Shown: positions 6,520 through 11,924 of the stretch, one piece after another
How the letters are laid out: each line of letters opens with the position of its first letter
Numbering within the stretch: the stretch's first letter is position 1
Made by a program: the position numbers and the translations under genes
The notes under the pieces: model-generated
Told to the model about the DNA's origin: nothing
Seen by the model: only the letters and a program-made list of their open reading frames with translations
Database searches by the model: none
DNA from: Chloroflexota bacterium
Lineage (GTDB): Bacteria; Chloroflexota; Anaerolineae; Fen-1058
Assembly: GCA_016219235.1 (NCBI GenBank)
Contig: JACRBO010000492.1
Span: forward strand, 1 to 11,924
Direction: 5' to 3'
DNA length: 11,924 nucleotides

Positions 6520-9500
6520 ATGATTGCCCGTTTGCCTCGATCGATCTCCTGGCTAAGCGTGACGTTGGCACTATTGGCTGTGCTGGCTGCGCTGCCCGTG
6601 TGGACCGGCCCCGGTCTGGTCAATACGCGCGGCGGCGGTGATAGCCCCTTTCTCTTTTTTCGACTGCATCAACTGGTTGCTAATCTGCACGATGGTGTTT
6701 TTCCCGCGCGTTGGATGCCGGATGCCGCTTACGGCCTGGGCTATCCGTTCTTCAGTTACTATGCTGCACTGCCCTATTATCTGGGCGCGCTCTTTAATCT
6801 GATCGGTTTTGATCTCCTCGTCTCGATCAAATTAGTGCAGACATTGGGCTTTGGGTTCGCCGCCTGGGGGATGTACCGCTGGGCCGAGCGGCACACGCCC
6901 ACCCGATCGGCTGCCTGGCTGATGGCGGTGGCTTATACCTTCGCGCCGTTTCATTTGATCAACGTCTACGTGCGCGGCGATTCACTCAGCGAGTTTTATG
7001 CCTTCGTGTTCTATCCGCTGATTTTGCTGTCGATCGATCGCGCGATTGAGTCGCCGCGTTCGTTCGGCTGGCTGGCGCTGAGCTACGGCGGCTTGATCGT
7101 GACGCACAACGTATCCGCACTGATCTTTTCGCCCTTTGTTTTGCTGTATGCAGCGATCACGTTGCCCAAATCAGAAATCAGAAATCAGAAATCAGAAATT
7201 GCTGCGCTGATCGGCGGTCTGTGCTTGGCGTTTGCGCTTTCGGCGTGGTTCTGGCTGCCCGCGCTGGGCGAAGCCCATCTGGTGCAGCTCGATAATCAAA
7301 CGACCGGCTACTTCAATTACGCCGGGCATTTTCGATCGGCGAATTTGATCCAGACCTCGATCGGCTTTGACTACTCGATCGCGGCCGATGGTCGATCGAG
7401 CACGCCGTTTGCGATGGGCCTGGCACAGGCTATCGGGGCAGGTGCGGGCCTGATCGCGTTGATCGTCACGTGGCGTCGCGCGCGCGATCGGTCTTTTCGC
7501 ATATTCGTCAGCCTGGGGCTTAGCGTCTCAACGTTGATGATCACACCGCTATCGAAAGTGCTGTGGGATACGCTGCCGCTGCTGCCGCTGACGCAGTTCC
7601 CGTGGCGTTTTCTGTCGATTCAAGCGTTGTTTGCTTCACTCACCATCGGTTATCTGGCGAGTTTCGTCACGCACCACGCACCACGTAACACGTTGTCGAT
7701 CACGCTGGCCGGTTGTGCATTGGCTGCTTCCGTCCTGCTGCCGCTGCGCCCCGACTACTTGCCCATTCGCGCCGATGAGATTACGCCCGCGCGTTTGCAG
7801 TTGTACGAGGCGTTTACGGGCAACATCGGCACGACCATTCGCGCGGAATATTTGCCGCGCACGACGATCCCGCGACCATACACCGGGTCGATGCTGGTCG
7901 AGCCGTCGGCGGCGCCGCTGCGCGCGATTGTGTCGAGCGGCAAAGCCACGGCCACTCAGCAAGCGCGATCGACCACGCGGCAGTTGTGGAATGCACAAGT
8001 CGAATCGGAACGCGCGACGCTGGCGGTGCCGCTGTTGTACTGGCCGGGTTGGACGGCGACGATCGATGGACAGGCGGCCCCGATCAGCGCCGTACCCGAT
8101 CTAGGTTACATTCAGATCAACGTGCCACAGGGCGCGCATCAACTGGCGTTTGAATTGGGGCGCACCCCGCTGCGCTTGATCGCTGAATTCGTGTCGCTGG
8201 TGACAGGCGGCGGGCTGTTGGTCACGGGTGTAATGAACAGCCGGCGGCAAGGACGACGCTGGCGATTGTCTGATCGATCGATTATGGCTGTCGAGTTGAC
8301 GTTGGCGCTGGGTCTGGCTGCCAGCGTGTATCAGACGGTTTACACGGTAGCGGATTGGCCGAATGCCTCGACGCTGGATTTTGCCGACAAGCCGTGGCTG
8401 CATCACAATCCCGGCGGCGTAGATTTTGGCGGGGCGTTGCTGTTGGATTACGACGTGGCCGTTACGGATCGGGTGAAAGTGCGGACTGACTGGCAAGTAG
8501 CGACAACTCCCTCGCCCACCGCAACCGTTTCACTGCTTGCGCCATCGACGCATTTTCTGGGCGGGCCAGGTCCCATCGTCGAACAGACGCAATCGATCGG
8601 GGCGGGTGTGATGACGTATGATTTGGCATTGCCGTATGCTTTGCCTACGGGCATGTATTACCTGCGGGTGAAGTCGGCGACACGTGAAGAGTATCTGTCG
8701 CCGCTGTGGATTAAGTCTGAATCTGAGACCGCGTCTGCCGCTTTCGGCAAACTTACTCCGGCGATTGGCCTGGCCGCAGCGCATACGCGGCTGTTGAGTT
8801 CAGATCGATTGGATGTGCGCTTAACGTGGACCGTCAGCGGCGTGATCGATGCCAACTACAGTCTTGCACTGCGCTTACACGACGCTGCCGGCAAGGTCTG
8901 GACCTCGCTCGATACGCAGCCGGGTTATGGCTTTCAGCCGACGAGCGCGTGGCGACCGGGCACGCTTGACGATGTCTACACCCTGAACCTGCCAGCTGAT
9001 TTGCCGCGTGATCAAGTGTATGCGGTGGATGTGATCGTCTATCACACAGCTTCGCAAGCCGAGGTGGGCCGCACGACGATCGACGGGGTGCGGTGGGATC
9101 AATCAACTGCGTGGCGCAACGTTGAGCCGCTCGCTCGCAGCTTCACGTTGCCAGCGCTGACCCATTCGTTGGCGGTGGATTACGATGATCAGATCAGATT
9201 AACAGGGTATGAACTGGTGCGCGCTGATCGCGCCGCGACGTTGACCGTTGCGTGGCAGGCGCTGCGCGACATCGATCAGAATTACACAGTCTTCGTGCAC
9301 GTGTTTGATCCGGCGACAGAGACAATCGTGACGCAGTCCGACGTGATGCCGCGCCACAATGCTTATCCCACGTCGCGCTGGATCAGCGGCGAGGTGATCA
9401 CCGACTCGATTGCCTTGTCATTAGCTGATGCGCCGCCGGGCGACTACCGCATCGCGCTTGGTCTGTTTGACGAAACGGGCCGCCTGCCGATCAGCGGTTC

Positions 9501-9558
9501 AGGTCCGGAAGTAGTCAATCGGCGAGTGGTGTTGGAGGAAGTGATCGAAGTGCGCTGA
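6520..9558 (+). CDS. GT-C/YfhO-like membrane glycosyltransferase (PTPS-related membrane domain) with long extracytoplasmic beta-domain tail
   Basis: From ATG 6520 the product is 1012 aa. The frame continues up to GTG 6457, but that stretch is the right part of a palindromic repeat, so the later start is preferred; neither has a clear SD. Residues 1 to about 610 are multi-helix. The first long loop has RGGGDSPFLFFRLHQL, with Asp41 where GT-C enzymes place their catalytic acidic residue, followed by GLGYPFFSYYAALPYY. Then come VRGDSLSEFYAFVFYPLIL (from about 151), THNVSALIF (about 195) and LWDTLPLLPLTQFPWRF (about 349-365), all typical of Chloroflexota membrane proteins annotated as 6-pyruvoyl-tetrahydropterin synthase-related. 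A YfhO-like beta segment has YWPGWTATIDG near 507, followed by TM helices at about 551-572 and 588-608. Residues from about 620 form roughly three beta-sandwich repeats. Inferred role: lipid-linked sugar transfer to an external acceptor; substrate unknown. Two loops contain heptanucleotide repeats. Confidence 0.85.
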   Translation: MIARLPRSISWLSVTLALLAVLAALPVWTGPGLVNTRGGGDSPFLFFRLHQLVANLHDGVFPARWMPDAAYGLGYPFFSYYAALPYYLGALFNLIGFDLLVSIKLVQTLGFGFAAWGMYRWAERHTPTRSAAWLMAVAYTFAPFHLINVYVRGDSLSEFYAFVFYPLILLSIDRAIESPRSFGWLALSYGGLIVTHNVSALIFSPFVLLYAAITLPKSEIRNQKSEIAALIGGLCLAFALSAWFWLPALGEAHLVQLDNQTTGYFNYAGHFRSANLIQTSIGFDYSIAADGRSSTPFAMGLAQAIGAGAGLIALIVTWRRARDRSFRIFVSLGLSVSTLMITPLSKVLWDTLPLLPLTQFPWRFLSIQALFASLTIGYLASFVTHHAPRNTLSITLAGCALAASVLLPLRPDYLPIRADEITPARLQLYEAFTGNIGTTIRAEYLPRTTIPRPYTGSMLVEPSAAPLRAIVSSGKATATQQARSTTRQLWNAQVESERATLAVPLLYWPGWTATIDGQAAPISAVPDLGYIQINVPQGAHQLAFELGRTPLRLIAEFVSLVTGGGLLVTGVMNSRRQGRRWRLSDRSIMAVELTLALGLAASVYQTVYTVADWPNASTLDFADKPWLHHNPGGVDFGGALLLDYDVAVTDRVKVRTDWQVATTPSPTATVSLLAPSTHFLGGPGPIVEQTQSIGAGVMTYDLALPYALPTGMYYLRVKSATREEYLSPLWIKSESETASAAFGKLTPAIGLAAAHTRLLSSDRLDVRLTWTVSGVIDANYSLALRLHDAAGKVWTSLDTQPGYGFQPTSAWRPGTLDDVYTLNLPADLPRDQVYAVDVIVYHTASQAEVGRTTIDGVRWDQSTAWRNVEPLARSFTLPALTHSLAVDYDDQIRLTGYELVRADRAATLTVAWQALRDIDQNYTVFVHVFDPATETIVTQSDVMPRHNAYPTSRWISGEVITDSIALSLADAPPGDYRIALGLFDETGRLPISGSGPEVVNRRVVLEEVIEVR
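7168..7199 (+). repeat. Perfect heptanucleotide tandem array (AAATCAG)x4 plus partial unit, inside the glycosyltransferase gene
   Basis: Four identical AAATCAG units occupy 7168-7195, followed by AAAT. The array is AT-rich in a GC-rich gene and encodes KSEIRNQKSEI, showing the 7-residue period expected of a 7-bp repeat. It lies at residues 217-227, in a charged loop between two hydrophobic segments. It resembles the short tandemly repeated heptamers known from cyanobacteria. A change of one or two units would shift the reading frame; a change of three would preserve it. Confidence 0.9.
7669..7692 (+). repeat. Short heptamer array ACGCACC x2 plus degenerate unit, inside the glycosyltransferase gene
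   Basis: ACGCACC occurs at 7669-7675 and 7676-7682, followed by ACGTAAC (five of seven matching) and ACG. It encodes THHAPRNT in the short polar loop after the QFPWRF helix. The corresponding loop of the minus-strand paralogue holds a different heptamer array (11599-11633). Confidence 0.6.
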
Positions 9559-9561
9559 CTC

Positions 9562-9599
9562 CCCTCTCCAGAGAATCGGTTTTCATTCTCGGGGGAGGG
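9562..9599. terminator. Strong hairpin between convergent genes, possible bidirectional terminator or dispersed palindromic repeat
   Basis: Arms 9562-9576 and 9585-9599 pair over 15 positions (13 Watson-Crick, one G-T, one A-G mismatch) around the loop CGGTTTTC. It starts 3 bases after the stop of the plus-strand gene and ends 14 bases before the stop of the minus-strand gene. Neither side has a clear T-tract. The flank GGGTTGGGGGTGAGG, read on the minus strand as a CCTCACCCCCAACCC lead-in, resembles widespread C-rich palindromic repeats, so an interspersed repeat acting as terminator is plausible. Confidence 0.65.
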
Positions 9600-9613
9600 T
9601 TGGGGGTGAGGCA

Positions 9614-11924
9614 TCATGGTCCAATCTCAAGCGTAGTCAGTTCCACGAAGTCACTGCCGTCAGGCAACTTCAAGCGGGTGTTGTTGAGTTCCTGATATAA
9701 GCCCGCGACCAATCGATAACGCCCCGCCGGTAAATCTGCCGGCAAGTGCAACGAGTAAGCATCCGCGATGATCTCGCGCGGCCGCCAACTCGTCGTGGGA
9801 CGCGCGCCATTGACGGGCAGCGCATCCACCTGCGCGCGCGGCACGCCCGTCGCATCCAGCAGTTGCACAAAGACCTTGTACGACTCGGCCTGTTCTCGCT
9901 CGGCACGCCAGATCAAGGTGAGCGGACACGGTGTATTGCGAGCAGTGCAAGTCGCGCCGTTGTAACCCAGTAACGTGATTTGTCCCGCGAAAGTTTGATC
10001 GATCCGATGTTCGATCGCGGGTTCGACAAACGCCCGATCGGGTGCGGTCACTCGCAATTCGCCCACTTCAAAGATCACTTTATCCCCGATCGATCCGCGC
10101 CAATGATATTGGCTTGTCTCAGCATCAGTTGGAACGCGCACGCGCCGGAGTTGAATGAATTGCCCAGCGGACTGCGCCGTTGAATCGCTCGTCGATTTGT
10201 CTTCGGCAATGACCTGTCCTTGATCGCCGATCAATTGAAGGGTGAGACCGGGGGTCACTGGCTGCGTGGCCTGCCAGAAAAACGTGAGCAGCACAGAATC
10301 GCCGGGCAGCGCGTCCGAGCGATCGACGTTCAAGCCCAACAAGGTGAGATCGGCGGTGGCGGGTTGATCGAGCCGGAAATTGTAGATGCCCAGCTCATCA
10401 GCGGTAAAGATACGCCCGGCGCGCGTCACTTCAAGCGGCGCGATGATGGCCGCGAAGGGCCGTGACGTTGGCTGGTCGGCCAGTGCTTGCGCGGGCAGCG
10501 GGCGCAGGGTGTCGCGGGCAAAGACTTCCACGTAGATCAAGTATTGACCGGGCGGCGTGCCCGGAATGACGGGCAACTCAAAACTATCCATCGCATAGGC
10601 ATCCGTCGGCCAGGCAGTGGTCGCGGGATAATCCTGATAATCACGCGGCCGATTCAACGTCTTGGGACTCCAGATTTCACCGGCCGCATCCACAACGCCA
10701 AGCGTGGTTTGATAATTGGTGTCCAGCGGTTGCAAGGCGCGCCAGTACAGATCGACGCGGACTGTCTCGCCAGCGGGCGTGCTGCGTGGGGTGAACGTAT
10801 AACCCAGCAAGCGTAGTCGATCGCCAAAATCGACGGTGCGCGTTGACATCACTCCGGCCAGCTGATCATTCTGCAACAACGTTTGGCGTAACGGTGTGAG
10901 TTGCGGATCGATCGAGGTGAGTTTGACCAGGCCAAAGATCACAGGCACGGCCAGCCACAACCAGTCGGCTTTAGCCGACTTTTCAGCATTAGCCGGGGGA
11001 TTTATCCCCCGGCGGGCACGTGTCAACACGAGCGCCATGCCCAGCACCGCCACCACGCTGATCGCGTTAGCGACAGTGCGCAGCGGCGTATCAGTGAAGG
11101 CTACTTCGATGCGATGCCGCCCCGCCGGAACCTCGAACGTGATCAGACCGATCGGGTCGGACGGCGTGATCGGCGCGAGTTGATCATCAACAATCACTTG
11201 CCAGCCGGGAAAATCAAATGTGAGGTAGGTCGCGCGAAAGCCGATCGGCGTCTCGAGTTCGAGCGTGGCGTGATTGGGTTGATATGCTTCGCTCGTTACC
11301 TGCGCCCCGTTGGGCAGTGATGATCGATCGAGCCGCCGGATTACTTCGTTTTGAGCGTATTGCGTTTCCAGTGGGGAAGAAGTCGGTCGCTCTTTCACCG
11401 TAACCGGCAGATACGCGCCCAGCGGATCGACGCCGGTATGGCCGGTGGCACGCTCGTAGGCGAAGACGTTGTTAATCGATAAATTGGGCTGCGGGGAGCA
11501 GACACGCGGATAGAGCTGCGGTGTAACAGAAACCAGAATTGTGATTGAGAGAAAGAGGGACAGCGTGATTGAGAGAAGCGCGCGTGCGCGCTGAGCTAAT
11601 TGTGCATTATGAATTATGAATTGGGCATTGTAGGTAAACGCTCCGGCCAACAGCGCGGCCGGCAGCAACGCCCGTCCCACAAAACGCCACGGAAATTGCA
11701 CAAAGCGAATCAGCGGCAGGTTGTCCCACAGCCCGACGGACGCAGGCAGCGCCATGAACACTAGCCCAATCAACAACACTGCGGCGGCGATGATGTGCGC
11801 GCGTTGCTCGCGTGAATTCGTTTTGCGAATGGCGATCACGCCCAGCACTGCCAGCGCGATCTGCGGCCAGCCCAGGCTGATGCGCAGCGGCGGGTTGAGC
11901 AACAAGGGATCGGCGACGCCCGGC
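9614..11924 (-). CDS. GT-C/YfhO-like membrane glycosyltransferase paralogue, N-terminal part beyond the window edge
   Basis: Read on the minus strand, the frame is open to the last base of the window with no stop (PGVADPLLLNPPLRISLGWPQ). The TTG at 11905 is thus probably internal and the true start lies outside. The visible 769 residues contain the end of the multi-helix domain with GLWDNLPLIRFVQFPWRF (about residues 61-80), aligning with LWDTLPLLPLTQFPWRF in the convergent gene; a YfhO-like beta segment with FPGWQVIVDD (about 239-249); TM helices at about 283-300 and 322-337; and three beta-sandwich repeats to the end. The tail carries SWRPREIIADAYSLHLPADLP, near-identical in pattern to the convergent protein and to the fragment at 1-225. 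The catalytic first loop is missing from view. Inferred role: transfer of lipid-linked sugar to the cell exterior. It contains an embedded double palindrome and a heptamer array, both in frame. It converges tail to tail with its paralogue. Confidence 0.83.
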   Translation of the reverse strand, partial: PGVADPLLLNPPLRISLGWPQIALAVLGVIAIRKTNSREQRAHIIAAAVLLIGLVFMALPASVGLWDNLPLIRFVQFPWRFVGRALLPAALLAGAFTYNAQFIIHNAQLAQRARALLSITLSLFLSITILVSVTPQLYPRVCSPQPNLSINNVFAYERATGHTGVDPLGAYLPVTVKERPTSSPLETQYAQNEVIRRLDRSSLPNGAQVTSEAYQPNHATLELETPIGFRATYLTFDFPGWQVIVDDQLAPITPSDPIGLITFEVPAGRHRIEVAFTDTPLRTVANAISVVAVLGMALVLTRARRGINPPANAEKSAKADWLWLAVPVIFGLVKLTSIDPQLTPLRQTLLQNDQLAGVMSTRTVDFGDRLRLLGYTFTPRSTPAGETVRVDLYWRALQPLDTNYQTTLGVVDAAGEIWSPKTLNRPRDYQDYPATTAWPTDAYAMDSFELPVIPGTPPGQYLIYVEVFARDTLRPLPAQALADQPTSRPFAAIIAPLEVTRAGRIFTADELGIYNFRLDQPATADLTLLGLNVDRSDALPGDSVLLTFFWQATQPVTPGLTLQLIGDQGQVIAEDKSTSDSTAQSAGQFIQLRRVRVPTDAETSQYHWRGSIGDKVIFEVGELRVTAPDRAFVEPAIEHRIDQTFAGQITLLGYNGATCTARNTPCPLTLIWRAEREQAESYKVFVQLLDATGVPRAQVDALPVNGARPTTSWRPREIIADAYSLHLPADLPAGRYRLVAGLYQELNNTRLKLPDGSDFVELTTLEIGP
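10963..11013. repeat. Double-hairpin palindromic element embedded in coding sequence (51 nt)
   Basis: Two perfect palindromes sit side by side. AGTCGGCT / AGCCGACT has 8-bp arms with a TT loop (10963-10980). GCCGGGGGAT / ATCCCCCGGC has 10-bp arms with a TT loop (10992-11013). An 11-base spacer separates them. Both hairpins share a T-TT-A centre. The element is 51 nt, a whole number of codons, and is translated within RARRGINPPANAEKSAKADW, the linker between two TM helices of the minus-strand glycosyltransferase. The paralogue at 6520-9558 has no palindrome at the equivalent place. Confidence 0.8.
11541..11577. repeat. Direct repeat GTGATTGAGAGAA, 24-bp period, inside the minus-strand gene
   Basis: The 13-mer GTGATTGAGAGAA occurs at 11541-11553 and 11565-11577. 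On the coding strand it gives LSIT twice, eight residues apart, in a hydrophobic helix (LLSITLSLFLSITILV). It is followed by an alternating purine-pyrimidine stretch at 11578-11591 and, a few bases on, the degenerate heptamer array. Confidence 0.65.
11599..11633. repeat. Degenerate heptanucleotide array (ATTNNNN)x5 inside the minus-strand glycosyltransferase gene
   Basis: On the plus strand the units are ATTGTGC, ATTATGA, ATTATGA, ATTGGGC and ATTGTAG, in exact 7-bp register. The coding strand translates as NAQFIIHNAQL with a 7-residue period. The array is AT-rich and sits in the loop about 17 residues after QFPWRF, the same loop that holds an unrelated heptamer array in the convergent paralogue. 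Confidence 0.75.

Noticed and set aside
7168..7199. CRISPR-like or direct-repeat array
   Set aside because: Units are 7 bp with no spacers and lie inside a reading frame; this is a microsatellite-like heptamer array.
6520..9558. 6-pyruvoyl-tetrahydropterin synthase activity, as such proteins are often labelled
   Set aside because: The label reflects a membrane domain of related name; there are no zinc-binding histidine motifs of the soluble synthase, and the multi-helix topology fits a GT-C glycosyltransferase.
1..11924. tRNA, rRNA, riboswitch, insertion sequence or attachment site
   Set aside because: No cloverleaf, conserved RNA core, transposase or terminal repeats with target duplications were recognised by eye.

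Overview
The window looks like Chloroflexota DNA, probably Anaerolineae or a relative. It is GC-rich, and it encodes large GT-C/YfhO-like membrane proteins with long extracytoplasmic beta-sandwich tails, next to exported proteins with single LysM domains and SdrD_B-like domains, a combination I associate with that phylum. This placement is inference; there is no rRNA or marker gene to confirm it. Coding density is very high, and no gene-free stretch exceeds about 130 bases.

Layout: (1) Bases 1-225 are the 3' end of a plus-strand gene whose encoded tail resembles the C-terminal beta domain of the two large membrane proteins further on. (2) Bases 330-6402 hold four codirectional, closely spaced genes for exported, membrane-anchored surface proteins (777, 514, 510 and 187 aa). 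All end in an SdrD_B-like domain with two conserved cysteines, one transmembrane helix and a basic tail. The first three also carry one LysM domain and one or two N-terminal galactose-binding/CBM-like domains. (3) A 73-nt imperfect palindrome (6425-6497) closes this block. (4) Bases 6520-9558 encode a 1012-aa GT-C-like membrane glycosyltransferase with a long extracellular tail. (5) A strong hairpin (9562-9599) separates it from a convergent paralogue (9614-11924, minus strand) that runs off the right edge.

The likely shared job is building and decorating the cell surface. The LysM/SdrD_B proteins are displayed outside the membrane on Pro/Ala/Thr-rich stalks, and the membrane enzymes probably transfer sugars from lipid carriers to surface acceptors. 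A direct enzyme-substrate link is only a hypothesis.

The least ordinary content is repeat DNA inside the two glycosyltransferase genes: heptanucleotide tandem arrays (one perfect, two degenerate) and a double-hairpin palindromic element, all translated in frame within loops or linkers. The same inter-helix loop carries a different heptamer array in each paralogue. The hexamer CGATCG is also strikingly frequent across the window.
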